Of a DNA stretch of 64,000 nt, positions 6,239 to 14,782 are shown one piece after another; position 1 is the stretch's first letter; each line of letters begins with the position of its first letter. The notes beneath the pieces are model-generated. The model did not search any database, was not told where the DNA came from, and saw nothing but the letters and a program-made list of their open reading frames with translations. The stretch is from Burkholderia metallica (lineage in GTDB: Bacteria; Pseudomonadota; Gammaproteobacteria; Burkholderiales; Burkholderiaceae): the NCBI RefSeq assembly GCF_902832845.1, contig NZ_CADFDB010000015.1, forward strand, positions 93,383 to 157,382, written 5' to 3'. Made by a program: the position numbers and the translations under genes.

Positions 6239-8368
6239 TCAATCACGCGGCGGCATGCCTTCACCTTCCGCTACGACCGTGCCGTCGCTCACGTCGTCGG
6301 CCGACGCAACCAACGCAGGCTCGTCGGCCTCCGCTTCCTCGGCGCTTTCGTCGGCATGCGACGCCTTCGCCGGAACGTCCCACAGCTTCATCCGCACGAC
6401 TTCGGTCTTCGCGAAATGCTCTGGCAACCAACCGCGCCCCGCGATCAGCCGTTCGGCCTCGGTCGCCGCGTCCCCCTTCTTGAGCTTCGCCACGCGCATC
6501 GCATCGGAACGTGACGCGGCCGCGCTCACGACGTCCACGATCCGATCTTTCGAAACGTGGTCGAAGTAGCCCGCCTTCGTCGGTTGCCACGCATCCGCGA
6601 GATTCAGCCCGAGCGCCGGGATCAGTGCGTTGATCGCGTGCGGCCGCTCATCCGGGCGCACGCTGTCCACGCTCGCCGCGACGTACTGCGCGAGGATCAG
6701 CAGCAGGCGCTCGTCGGTCTGCTCGATCAGCCAGCGCAGCAGCGCGTCACTGTCATTCGGGATGACGCCTCCCCAAACCCGGCGTTGCTCTCGCCGCATC
6801 GTGAACGCAAGGTCGTCGTCCAGTTCCGGCGCATGCTTCGTCAGGTTGTGGGAGTGGTCACGGAACGTCACGTCCAGCGCGCTCCCTTCGGTACTGTGGC
6901 CGTACTCGCCCGCCAGCAGCCGGTGCACGAGCGCGGCGAGCGCGACGTGCGGCTGCTGCTCGAGGGCGGCGGCAACGGCCGCCGTGCGATGCGCGTTCAG
7001 GCGCAGCGTCAGCCGTTCGGAGTGCGGCCCCTTCGCGGGCTTCACAGCCGACGCGCCGACGCGCGCGGGCTGACCATCTGACGAGTCGTCGTCATCGTCG
7101 TCACCATTCTCGCCACTTTCGGTCGTCGCGGCTGCAACCGGCTCACGCGCAACGAGTCCGCGCTCGATCACGGGCTCGCCGTTCGCATCGAGCGAGAGAA
7201 GCGCGCCAGCCTGCGCCATGTCGTCGGGATGGTAGACGAGCAGTGACTCTTCGATTTCGTCGCGACGCACGGTCAGCGCTTCTTCTTCCGCCTCGACGCG
7301 CTCGGCGACATCGTCGTCTCTCTCGTCGGCATCCCAAAATTGAGCAAGTTCGGCCAGCCGCTGATCGATCGCCGCCAGTTCTTTCGCAACCTCGTCTGTC
7401 GGTTCCGTTCGACGCGGCAGCACCGGGCGAAATTGCGACCGCGCGGCATGGTCCCGTTCCGGCATGGCTTTCACCCATGCCCAGCCTTCGGCCAGCACCG
7501 ACGCGCCGAGTGCTTCCAGTTGCTCGGTCGCGAGGCGCAGCATCAGCGCATGATCGCGATACCACGCATCCTCGGCTGCGGAGAACAGGTCGCGTCGCAC
7601 TGCACCGCCAGCCGCTTCGAACGCCTCGACGCCAACGAATTTCGCGACGCGGTTGCTCACGAACGACTGTTCGTCGCGCACGAAGCGGCGGCGGATCGCG
7701 TGCGCGTCGCGGTTGTACGGCTCGGCGTCGAACCACGCGGCCTCTTGCTCGTCGTGACTGTCCGACAGCGCAACCGCCTGCATTTGGTCGAGCTTGATCT
7801 CTCCGGTGCGGAACAGGTCGACCAGCTTCGGAGACACTCGCGCGAGCTTGAGGCGGCGCTGCACGGTTTTCGGGTGCACGCCGTACAGGTCGGCGATTTC
7901 CTCGATCGACCGGCCAGCTTCAACCTGAATCCGGTATGCCTCGCACGCGTCGGCGGGGTGCATCGGCTCGCGCATTTCGTTCTCGGTCGCGGACAGCAGC
8001 ACGGCATCCTCGACCGGCACCACTTTGCAGCGCACCGGGTGGTCGGCGGGGATGTAGTCGTGTTCGAGCAGGTAGACGAGCGCGAGGCGACGGCGGCCGC
8101 CAGCAGCGACGCCAAACGTCTGCGCCTTCCTCGCCCCGACCTTCATCGGGTGCACGATCAGGTTTTGAAGCAGGCCGACTTTCCAGATATTGAGCGCGAG
8201 TTCCTTGATGCCGGTCGGGGGCACGCGCCGCACGTTGTAGGGGGACGCGACCAGCCGTTTAAGCGGAATGTCGCGCAGGTCGTCTGCCGTTCGGTGAGCC
8301 TCGGGGGGTGCGGGGGGAACGCCCGCGTCGTGGGCGAGGGCCGGGATCTCGGTGGTCACTGCGTTCAT
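6239..8368 (-). CDS. Large ParB-like nuclease-fold/partition protein
   Basis: This 709-residue protein has a ParB/Spo0J N-terminal domain. It contains DIPLKRLVASPYNVRR at about 33-48, GLLQNLIVHPM, then an AGGRRRLAL segment, followed by a helix-turn-helix (IEEIADLYGVHPKTVQRRLKLA) near residues 155-180. The C-terminal 450 residues include an acidic GDDDDDDSSDG linker near 430 and a helical domain without known match. True partition ParB proteins are about 300-350 residues, so this is the enlarged plasmid/ICE type. No parA is in the window. The ATG at 8368 follows AAGGAGG. Residues 15-26 carry the shared AGVPPAPPEAHR segment. Confidence 0.8.
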   Translation of the reverse strand: MNAVTTEIPALAHDAGVPPAPPEAHRTADDLRDIPLKRLVASPYNVRRVPPTGIKELALNIWKVGLLQNLIVHPMKVGARKAQTFGVAAGGRRRLALVYLLEHDYIPADHPVRCKVVPVEDAVLLSATENEMREPMHPADACEAYRIQVEAGRSIEEIADLYGVHPKTVQRRLKLARVSPKLVDLFRTGEIKLDQMQAVALSDSHDEQEAAWFDAEPYNRDAHAIRRRFVRDEQSFVSNRVAKFVGVEAFEAAGGAVRRDLFSAAEDAWYRDHALMLRLATEQLEALGASVLAEGWAWVKAMPERDHAARSQFRPVLPRRTEPTDEVAKELAAIDQRLAELAQFWDADERDDDVAERVEAEEEALTVRRDEIEESLLVYHPDDMAQAGALLSLDANGEPVIERGLVAREPVAAATTESGENGDDDDDDSSDGQPARVGASAVKPAKGPHSERLTLRLNAHRTAAVAAALEQQPHVALAALVHRLLAGEYGHSTEGSALDVTFRDHSHNLTKHAPELDDDLAFTMRREQRRVWGGVIPNDSDALLRWLIEQTDERLLLILAQYVAASVDSVRPDERPHAINALIPALGLNLADAWQPTKAGYFDHVSKDRIVDVVSAAASRSDAMRVAKLKKGDAATEAERLIAGRGWLPEHFAKTEVVRMKLWDVPAKASHADESAEEAEADEPALVASADDVSDGTVVAEGEGMPPRD
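8292..8327 (-). repeat. 36-bp identical coding repeat, copy 2
   Basis: Identical to 5428-5463 and located in the first 30 codons of the ParB-like gene. Confidence 0.85.
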
Positions 8369-8397
8369 ACAAGCCTCCTTTACGTCGGGGTGGAAAA

Positions 8398-8584
8398 AGC
8401 TGCCATTCGGAGCCGCCTCGACGCATGGGGAGTGCGGACGCGCAGGCACTGCAAGGGCGCGAGCAAGGCCGCAGCGCCTCGGCCGCCAGGCCGGGCGACC
8501 GGGCGCCGCGCGCGGCAACGCGAACCCTTGCGGTGACGGCGGGCCGCACTATGCGTCGGGATGAGGCGGCCCGATGGCAGCTGA
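8398..8584 (-). repeat. Long hairpin element A2 in the leader of the ParB-like gene
   Basis: The left arm (8398-8425, GCTGCCATTCGGAGCCGCC...) is homologous to that of A1 and pairs with 8550-8582. An inner stem pairs AGTGCGG and GCACTGCAAGGG (8431-8456) with 8524-8549. The element ends about 30 bases before the ParB-like start codon, the same placement as A1. Confidence 0.7.
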
Positions 8585-8589
8585 TTCGC

Positions 8590-9069
8590 CGACGGTGGAA
8601 GACTGGAACGCGGGGACGGCTGCCGAAGCCCGGACGTCGCCGGCGCCGGGCCGCACGCGCGGCCCGAGCGCGAACTCCGCGCGGCTCGCCGCGCGGCTGG
8701 CGGGGCGGCCAGCGCCGGGGCCGGACGCCAGCGGCGGCCGAGCCCCAGGAGCGGACAGCCCGTATCTCTGGCGCGCGGGTGCGTGCGGCTTGCGTGCCTG
8801 GCGAAGCCGGGCGCGCAAGGTGCCGCGCGCCGGCTGGATAATCGGAACGGCGCGGATCCGCCGCGGCCAGCTGGGGCGAGCGGTCCCCCGCCCGCGCCGG
8901 CCGCTCGATGCGGACGGGGTGGGCCGCCCCGTATCAGTGGAACATTTCGCGGTACGGAAACGGCCTTCCGCGTTCCAGTCGCCGGCCGGGCCCGCGGGTT
9001 CAGGCCGGAGGTGGAACATGATCGATTGGAGATCGCCGCCGGCACCAGGCGCGCGCCGGCGGCCGCACG
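8590..9069. other. 480-bp GC-rich non-coding stretch
   Basis: No supported gene on either strand. The sequence is about as GC-rich as the hairpin elements and contains many short self-complementary runs such as GCCGCGCGGC. Long frames on both strands here are composition artefacts: Arg/Ala/Pro-rich, with no ribosome binding site. Confidence 0.5.
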
Positions 9070-9258
9070 TCAGGTCGCAGCATTACCGCGGCCGTGAACA
9101 ACACCGGCGTCGAATGCCGCCGCGAGCGCGTCGCGGATGCACCAGACCGCGCAATCGTGAAAGTCCAGCCGGTCGCTGTGGCGCGTTTCGAGTGTGTCGA
9201 TGCGCAGATGCATGCGTGCGATCGCGAAAAGCAACATTTCGATTTCGTTTTTCGTCAT
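9070..9258 (-). CDS. 62-residue hypothetical protein
   Basis: The frame begins MTKNEIEMLLFAIARMHLRI at ATG 9258, preceded by GAGGCTCCC. The sequence is amphipathic helical throughout (LETRHSDRLDFHDCAVWCIRDALAAAF). A longer frame through 9468 is rejected because its extra N-terminus is Arg-rich noise and overlaps the next gene. Function is unknown; it is one of a group of small colinear genes between the ParB-like and methyltransferase genes. Confidence 0.55.
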   Translation of the reverse strand: MTKNEIEMLLFAIARMHLRIDTLETRHSDRLDFHDCAVWCIRDALAAAFDAGVVHGRGNAAT

Positions 9259-9316
9259 GGGAGCCTCGCAAACGGCCGGCTGCCGGCAACGCCGGCGCCG
9301 GCGTCGGCGGATGAAT

Positions 9317-9484
9317 TTATCGCCGGGCGCACTGGCCGGCCTGGAACGCTTCCAGCATCGCGTAACGCAACGACGCCGGCAGCACTTCAATTTCCGTGTT
9401 GGATTCCCACACGTCCGAGATCTCCGGGCCGAAGGCGTTTGCTGCGATCGCGGCCAAAATCGCGTCAATCAAATAACGGGGCAT
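9317..9484 (-). CDS. 55-residue hypothetical protein
   Basis: This short frame reads MPRYLIDAILAAIAANAFGP and ends with LEAFQAGQCARR. The ATG at 9484 follows CAGGAGAACAGC, a good ribosome binding site. The sequence looks like a small helical domain with an acidic centre. No family is recognised. It sits 49 bases downstream of the 9534-10040 gene. Confidence 0.6.
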   Translation of the reverse strand: MPRYLIDAILAAIAANAFGPEISDVWESNTEIEVLPASLRYAMLEAFQAGQCARR

Positions 9485-9533
9485 GCTGTTCTCCTGGTGT
9501 GCCGGCCGCGGCGAGCGGCCGGCGCTCGTGTGG

Positions 9534-10040
9534 TCAAGAAAGCTGCACTGCGCCGCAGTTTTCGGCTAGGCAGAATGCGAAATACCAGTTGCGGTACAGC
9601 TCGGCGAACAGGTGATCAACGTCAGCGTCGATCGCTCCGATGAACCGGCTGAAATCGTCGGCCAGCTTCGCGGAAGTCCGCGACCCGATCGTTCCCGACG
9701 TGATCGAGAAATCGATCAGTTCCTTAAACGGGCCGTCCTTTGCTGCGATAGCGCCGTTCGTATGGCAGATTCGCGTGGCGCCGATCGAGATCGCCGGGTA
9801 ATCGGCGAGCTCGGCCAGGCGCTCGCGGAAAATGTCGTGCATAACGTAGGTGCCGGCGCTGAATTCGAAGGAATTGCGATACCGGTAGATACGCGCCATG
9901 TCCAGGTCGCTGGCGCGGTGTGGGAACCGCGCCGCGGCGTCGAGGCGAACACAAAACACGTCCACGGGGTCGCCGTTCTCGTTCGTGCGGGGATGGTCGA
10001 GCTGCTCGAGACCGGAATAGGCTGAAACGATCAGTCGCAT
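9534..10040 (-). CDS. Hypothetical plasmid protein
   Basis: This 168-residue protein starts MRLIVSAYSGLEQLDHPRTN at ATG 10040. The reading frame extends upstream to 10517, but that part overlaps the methyltransferase gene out of frame and is not coding. The protein has balanced composition and a central DLDMARIYRYRNSFEFSAGTYV segment. No domain is recognised. The gene begins 23 bases after the methyltransferase stop, so the two are probably cotranscribed. Confidence 0.55.
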   Translation of the reverse strand: MRLIVSAYSGLEQLDHPRTNENGDPVDVFCVRLDAAARFPHRASDLDMARIYRYRNSFEFSAGTYVMHDIFRERLAELADYPAISIGATRICHTNGAIAAKDGPFKELIDFSITSGTIGSRTSAKLADDFSRFIGAIDADVDHLFAELYRNWYFAFCLAENCGAVQLS

Positions 10041-10063
10041 GGTGAAAGTCCTCTGTTCGGGTC

Positions 10064-10729
10064 TTAGGCGGCGGCCAAAGCGGCGCCGGCAACAGGCGCC
10101 GTCAGGCGCGCCTTGGCGGCCGCAAAGTAGGTCGCGTCCAGTTCGATGCCGATATACCGGCGCCCGAGCTCGCGGGCGGCAACGCACGTCGAGCCGGAGC
10201 CGGCGAACGGATCCAGTACGACGTCGCCGGGCTGCGTAAAAGCGGAAATGAGTGTGCGCAGCGCGGCGACCGGCTTTTCGGTCGGATGGTGGCGGTTGCC
10301 GCTGTACGGAAACGGCATGACGTCGGCGATCGGCGCGGCCGGCGCCGCGGGCCGCCCCTTGGCGAGCAGGTAGGCCGATTCGTGCTGGTACTTCACCAGG
10401 CCGGCCTTGGACGCGTAGGACTTCGTGAAGACGAAGTGGCCGGCCACGCGAAAGCCGGCCGCCTTCCAGGCATCGAAAAACAGGTCGACCTTGTTCCAGC
10501 CGTAGAACGAAATGCACACGGCGTCGCGCTTCAACACACGGAACATTTCGGCGAACGCCGGCGCCAGCCAGTCGCCGTTTACGTCGTTCGCGATCGAGCG
10601 GCCGCTCCGGTCGCGGAAATTGACGAGGTAGGGCGGGTCCGTGACGATACAGTCGACGGATTCAGGGGCGAGTTTGGGCATGGCGACCAGGCAGTCGCCG
10701 TTGTACAAATAGCTCACGGTCAGCTCCAT
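10064..10729 (-). CDS. DNA amino-methyltransferase, beta class
   Basis: This 221-residue protein has the catalytic DPPY motif at residues 31-34, and the AdoMet-binding motif DPFAGSGST follows at 173-181. That order (motif IV before motif I) defines beta-class N4-cytosine/N6-adenine methyltransferases. HHPTEKPVAALRTLI precedes the AdoMet motif, as usual in the family. No restriction endonuclease is adjacent, so it is an orphan enzyme likely to mask the plasmid from host restriction or to influence replication or expression. The target base and site cannot be read from the sequence. Confidence 0.9.
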   Translation of the reverse strand: MELTVSYLYNGDCLVAMPKLAPESVDCIVTDPPYLVNFRDRSGRSIANDVNGDWLAPAFAEMFRVLKRDAVCISFYGWNKVDLFFDAWKAAGFRVAGHFVFTKSYASKAGLVKYQHESAYLLAKGRPAAPAAPIADVMPFPYSGNRHHPTEKPVAALRTLISAFTQPGDVVLDPFAGSGSTCVAARELGRRYIGIELDATYFAAAKARLTAPVAGAALAAA

Positions 10730-11181
10730 AGAGTTGAGATAAGGGCAGCCGGAGCGATGCGGCTCGCAAACCGTGCTACCCGGAGCTGGCGAGCGCCCGC
10801 GGGAGAATGGCGGGCAAGGGGACCGTGGAATACCGGAGTGCGCGAAGCGCGCGAGGATATGCCGCGAAAGCCCCTTGCAGGAGCAGGGCGCCGTGCGACA
10901 CTCGTCGCGCGCGGCGCAATGGTCCGGCCGCCAGGCTACGGCGGGCGAACGTGGGCTCCGGGTTCAAAGGTCGACTGCGGAAGGAATGCGAGGCGCTTGG
11001 CTAGCGCGTAGGCGCCGGGCGCGGGAGTGGTGTTGCGTCACGGACATGAGCGCGACGGCGGACGCAGATCGCCGAGCGCGATCGCGATTTCCGTGTCGCG
11101 GCCGCGAAGCGGCCGCCGCGCAAAATTGGGATCGTGGAAATGGGAGAACCGAGTTGGTTGATCACCAATCAGCGTCAGCTA
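10730..11181. other. 452-bp non-coding stretch with hairpin character
   Basis: No supported gene. The interval is GC-rich and contains several short inverted repeats, for example GCGGCCGCGAAGCGGCCGC near 11098-11116 and GCGCGAAGCGCGC near 10842. It separates the dndC-like gene from the methyltransferase and probably carries the methyltransferase leader. Confidence 0.4.
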
Positions 11182-12981
11182 CTACGCCTCGAGCTCGAAC
11201 GCCAAGGAAGTCTGTGCACCATCCGTCGTGGCCTTATGCGCCCAAGCCCGCCGCGCTTCCTCGGGAAGTTCGCTAAAGCGCACACCGTAGGCAAGGAGCT
11301 GCTCGACGTCGTGCCCGAGGTTCAGTCCGAGCCGATCCTTGAAGTCGGTGCGACGGGCCACTTCATCGTGCTTCAGTTGCTGCTTATGGGAGAGGGTGAG
11401 CGCGCCGTAGTTCAGGTACCACCGATAGCCGGTCGTGATCCCGCCGGGATGAAAGCCGCGGTCGTGCATAGCCGCGAGGCGATCCGCTTCGAACTCCAGG
11501 ATCATCTCGGCCGACTCGAGGTCGACGTCGAAGCGATCGCCGGTGCGGACGCGCCAAGTGCTCTTTCCATCACCCAGGTCCAACACTGTCGGCGCGCACG
11601 GCGAGCGCTCCGTCAAAGCCTCCATCAGCGGATCTCGAAACCCGGTCCACTGATCCGCCGTATCGTCCCACTCGGTGCCGACCTTCAGAAAAAGCGGCTC
11701 GGGCAACGGTGCCGGCGCGGCCGGTGCGATTTCCGGTACGGGATTACTCACGCCACGCTCGCAGATGTCCCGGTAGTCGGCCCAGATCGCGAAGGGGGCC
11801 GCGAGTCCCTGCAGCGACTGCATTGCGTCAACGGCAATCATCATCGGCAGGGGCAAGGTCTGGAATTTCGGTTGCGTTCCAGCGCGTCGAGCGCGGATCC
11901 TCTCGTCACGATCGATTGTCAGCATATACCGGACGAGCTCCCGTACGGTAGCCGCACCAAACGTATCCGGTTCGAGGCAGATGTACCCTGCACGGATTGT
12001 GCGACCGACCCAATTTCGACGCGACCAGTCGTAACGGATCGCGCGGATGAAGCGGTTCAGCTGCTGCAGGCCGCGCGCGTAGGCGTACCGATCTCCATCG
12101 AAGCGGATCATCTCGGCGAGCGAACGATCATCGGCTTGCTGGCAGGTCCAGCAGCCGGTGCGCGCATCGCAGTTTCCGCGTCGCACACGCTTGCCGGCGG
12201 ACGCCTCCTCGAACGTGAGATCGGACACGATCGCGCAGCTGCTGTTGCCGGCATGCGCGTAGATCCGCTTCGTCTCTTCGAAGTCCGTGTAGGTCAGGCG
12301 CAGCCCGGACGAGACTTCGCCGATAAACTCCCAGACATCTTCAGTCGACCAGTCGGCGATGGGGCAGAGGGTGAGTTCGCCGTCGCTGTTGCGGACCGGC
12401 GTATCGGCGCGATCGCCACGGGCGGTCATCTTCGCCTTGCGGCGCTCACTTTCGTTGAAGCGGGTGCCGAGCAGGACCACGGGTTCTGCATAGCCGGCCT
12501 TCCGTGCCTCGCGATATAACTGATTGCGACCGACGCGGCTGGGCTCGATCTTCAACGAGACTGAGCAGTCCGAATTCGTGCCGGCGTAGCTCGGCAGGGC
12601 CCGGCCCGTGAGGACCGACAGTTGCCAGGACGTCGCGAGTGACGGTGCAACAACCAGCACGCGTACCTCGAATCCGTGCGACCGGCCATAGGCCTCCATC
12701 TTCCCCAGCTCCCGACGCGCGTGCTCAACCATCTCGGGCGACTCGACCAGGGTGTCGGCCGTAATCACGCAGACAAGCGGCTGGCCACCGCCGGCAACAT
12801 GCTGGCGTGCTGCGTCCAGCGCGAGGCTCGTTACGACTCCACTATCCTTGCCCGCGCTGAACTGGCAAATCACCATCCGATTCGCGGAAAACAGCGCCCC
12901 GAGCGCCTCGAGCGCGCGTTCGACGCGCTGATCGACGGTGGGGCGCAGTTCCGCCTGCAGGAACATTTCGACCGTTTCCAT
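11182..12981 (-). CDS. DndC-like PP-loop/PAPS-reductase family protein (orphan)
   Basis: This is a 599-residue protein. The PP-loop SAGKDS is at 42-47, LLGTRFNESERR at about 180-191 and CPIADWSTEDVWEFI at 206-220. A cysteine group, C271 and GCWTC at 276-280, has partners at C139 and C249. The GCWTC element and this order match DndC, the ATP-pyrophosphatase that activates sulfur insertion in DNA phosphorothioation, whose cysteines hold an Fe-S cluster. Residues about 400-599 are of unknown function. No dndA, B, D or E is present in the window. It ends a cluster with LPD29-like and DUF932 genes. A PAPS-reductase role outside DNA modification remains possible. Confidence 0.75.
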   Translation of the reverse strand: METVEMFLQAELRPTVDQRVERALEALGALFSANRMVICQFSAGKDSGVVTSLALDAARQHVAGGGQPLVCVITADTLVESPEMVEHARRELGKMEAYGRSHGFEVRVLVVAPSLATSWQLSVLTGRALPSYAGTNSDCSVSLKIEPSRVGRNQLYREARKAGYAEPVVLLGTRFNESERRKAKMTARGDRADTPVRNSDGELTLCPIADWSTEDVWEFIGEVSSGLRLTYTDFEETKRIYAHAGNSSCAIVSDLTFEEASAGKRVRRGNCDARTGCWTCQQADDRSLAEMIRFDGDRYAYARGLQQLNRFIRAIRYDWSRRNWVGRTIRAGYICLEPDTFGAATVRELVRYMLTIDRDERIRARRAGTQPKFQTLPLPMMIAVDAMQSLQGLAAPFAIWADYRDICERGVSNPVPEIAPAAPAPLPEPLFLKVGTEWDDTADQWTGFRDPLMEALTERSPCAPTVLDLGDGKSTWRVRTGDRFDVDLESAEMILEFEADRLAAMHDRGFHPGGITTGYRWYLNYGALTLSHKQQLKHDEVARRTDFKDRLGLNLGHDVEQLLAYGVRFSELPEEARRAWAHKATTDGAQTSLAFELEA

Positions 12982-12999
12982 AGCGCTCGGCTTCCGTGG

Positions 13000-13665
13000 T
13001 CAGTGGGTGTCGCGCCGCACAAACAGCCGTGCGCCCGTGACCGACCGGGGAAACCCGTGCGCGTCTGTGGTTTCCGCAAGCATCGCGTCGACGTCCATCT
13101 GTACGTTGGCTCCCGATCGACGGCTGCCGGCCCGGTGCACGCCGACGATCTCGAGCAGCTGCAGCCGGCCCGCGCGATAATCCTCAACCGTCATAGCCGC
13201 CCGGACGTCGGGTGCCAAAAAGTCTGCGTAGCGCACCGCGAGGCGCTCGATTGCATGTGCAATTGCGTGATCGCTGAACTGTCTCGACAGGATGATGCGG
13301 TCCGCAGCCAAGTGAACCGTCAACCGGCCGGCCGACGTCAGCATGAAGTGCTCGACCCGCTTGACCTTCCCCCCGTCGACCACGCGTGTGGCTTGCAGCG
13401 GCAACACGAGCCGAGCCACCTGCAGGTCACGCGGGCCGTCGGTCCAATCGACGGTCAGGTGCGAGCCGATCGCTTTCTTCGTGACGGCGATCGCAAACGA
13501 CGTCGTGGGAAATGCCTCCCCAAGAATCGTCTGTACCAGCTGAGCCGTTTCGATGAGGTTGAGCGTATCGGCGATGACCTTCGGCGGCGTCGCGTCGCCA
13601 AAGCTGGTGCGGGCACGCACCGATTCGGTAGAGCGGGAGAGGTTGTTTCCGGTGGCAAGCATCAT
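13000..13665 (-). CDS. LPD29-like domain protein
   Basis: This is a 221-residue protein. The segment AIAVTKKAIGSHLTVDWTDGP near residues 58-78 has the pattern of large polyvalent-protein-associated domain 29 (FxVxxxxxxGxxxxVxWxDGP), which occurs in plasmid and phage polyvalent proteins. The C-terminal half is a separate alpha-beta region of unknown role. The first ATG follows GAGGTCG, and the stop lies 18 bases before the dndC-like start, implying one transcript. Function is unknown; the domain call is from pattern recall. Confidence 0.55.
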   Translation of the reverse strand: MMLATGNNLSRSTESVRARTSFGDATPPKVIADTLNLIETAQLVQTILGEAFPTTSFAIAVTKKAIGSHLTVDWTDGPRDLQVARLVLPLQATRVVDGGKVKRVEHFMLTSAGRLTVHLAADRIILSRQFSDHAIAHAIERLAVRYADFLAPDVRAAMTVEDYRAGRLQLLEIVGVHRAGSRRSGANVQMDVDAMLAETTDAHGFPRSVTGARLFVRRDTH

Positions 13666-13737
13666 GATCGACCTCGATAGAAATGGAACACGACAACGTT
13701 CGGAGAGGCGCCGACGGAAATCGCCGGCGCGTGGGGC

Positions 13738-14565
13738 TTAGCTCTTACGGGTGCGCAGCGCGTCGGCGAGAACCCAAAGCGCACGGTTCAACTTGACGTC
13801 CTGGTCGATGCCGGTGACCGCCCGCGTGCGAGTGCGGCGGCCAGTCGCGGTCCGGCCGGGTTGCCCACCTCGAATCAAGGATTCCTGCACGCGGTTGAAG
13901 GTCGTCCACAAGTCGTTACCGGCATCCGCGGTACGGCGCGGACGGAGTACCTGTTCTTCCGTGATCGGCGCCGGCGCAATCGTGGTGTCGTAGCGGTAGG
14001 CGAGGGCGGCTCGGGCAAAAGCGTGCTGCTCGTGCTCATCGAGCTGCACTTCAGTCATCCCTTCCTTGACCTCGCGGATCAAGTCGAAGCCGTCGAGTAC
14101 GTCGTAAGCGCCCGCGACGACGTCGTCGACTACGTTGCCCTTGTGCGGGACGCGCACGTCGTGCGTCGTGTCGCCGAGCACGAGGCCGTTTTCGCAGACG
14201 AAGCGAAAGTACCCACCCAGCATTTGATAGCTGCTCGAACCATCGTGAGAATTGAGGAGAATGATTTCCGGTGAGTCGGCTTGCGTGACCTGCGTGGCAT
14301 GACGCAGGCGGAGCATGTGCTTCGCGTGCTCGCGCTTGCCGCTGTCGCGCACGCGCGTTTGGCAGACCATGAAGGGCTGAAACCCTTCCTCACGCAGCTT
14401 CGTCAGGATCTCGATAGTCGGGATGTACGTGTAACGCTCCGACCGGGAGTCGTGCTTGTCGGCCGCGAAGATCGATGGTGCGACCTGCCGGATTTGATCG
14501 TCATCCAGCGGCGTGTTCGAACGAAGGACTGGGGCAGTGCGGCTGAACGTCGTTGCGAGTTTCAT
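13738..14565 (-). CDS. DUF932 domain protein
   Basis: The 275-residue protein matches the DUF932 family: LRSNTPLDDDQIRQVAPSIF near the start, then RYTYIPTIEIL and GFQPFMVCQTRVRDSGKREHAKHMLRLR, followed by EIILLNSHDGSSSYQMLGGYFRFVCENGLV. DUF932 proteins are widespread on plasmids, integrative elements and phages; the biochemical role is not established. The ATG at 14565 follows GGAGAAAGCC. It is probably cotranscribed with the LPD29-like and dndC-like genes downstream and with the 43-residue gene upstream. Confidence 0.85.
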   Translation of the reverse strand: MKLATTFSRTAPVLRSNTPLDDDQIRQVAPSIFAADKHDSRSERYTYIPTIEILTKLREEGFQPFMVCQTRVRDSGKREHAKHMLRLRHATQVTQADSPEIILLNSHDGSSSYQMLGGYFRFVCENGLVLGDTTHDVRVPHKGNVVDDVVAGAYDVLDGFDLIREVKEGMTEVQLDEHEQHAFARAALAYRYDTTIAPAPITEEQVLRPRRTADAGNDLWTTFNRVQESLIRGGQPGRTATGRRTRTRAVTGIDQDVKLNRALWVLADALRTRKS

Positions 14566-14619
14566 GGCTTTCTCCGTTGAAAATTCAGATGCGAGGCAGA
14601 TGGAAATCGACGGTGTCCG

Positions 14620-14751
14620 TCAACACCAGACGACGTGGCGGTAGTCGACCGTGCGTCGGTAGTAGTTGCGTCCATCCCATGGCGTGTACGTGTATTCCAT
14701 GTACGCACACTGCAGGACTACTATCCAATGGTGCAGTCGGTTCGCTTCCAT
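14620..14751 (-). CDS. 43-residue hypothetical protein
   Basis: The frame MEANRLHHWIVVLQCAYMEY... ends YRHVVWC. Its ATG at 14751 is preceded by CGGAGGTCACG, a near-ideal ribosome binding site. It is rich in Tyr, His and Trp, unlike the Arg/Ala-rich artefacts around it. It is the first gene downstream of hairpin element A3 and lies 54 bases before the DUF932 start. Function is unknown. Confidence 0.6.
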   Translation of the reverse strand: MEANRLHHWIVVLQCAYMEYTYTPWDGRNYYRRTVDYRHVVWC

Positions 14752-14782
14752 CGTGACCTCCGACATCTGTTGGGTTGCATTT

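Noticed and set aside
8308-9314. Long overlapping frames in the GC-rich interval near 8.3-9.3 kb
   Set aside because: All are Arg/Pro/Ala-rich, present on both strands, and cover the hairpin elements.
11134-12519. A 461-codon plus-strand frame opposite the dndC-like gene
   Set aside because: It mirrors the codon structure of the minus-strand gene, has no recognised domain and no ribosome binding site.
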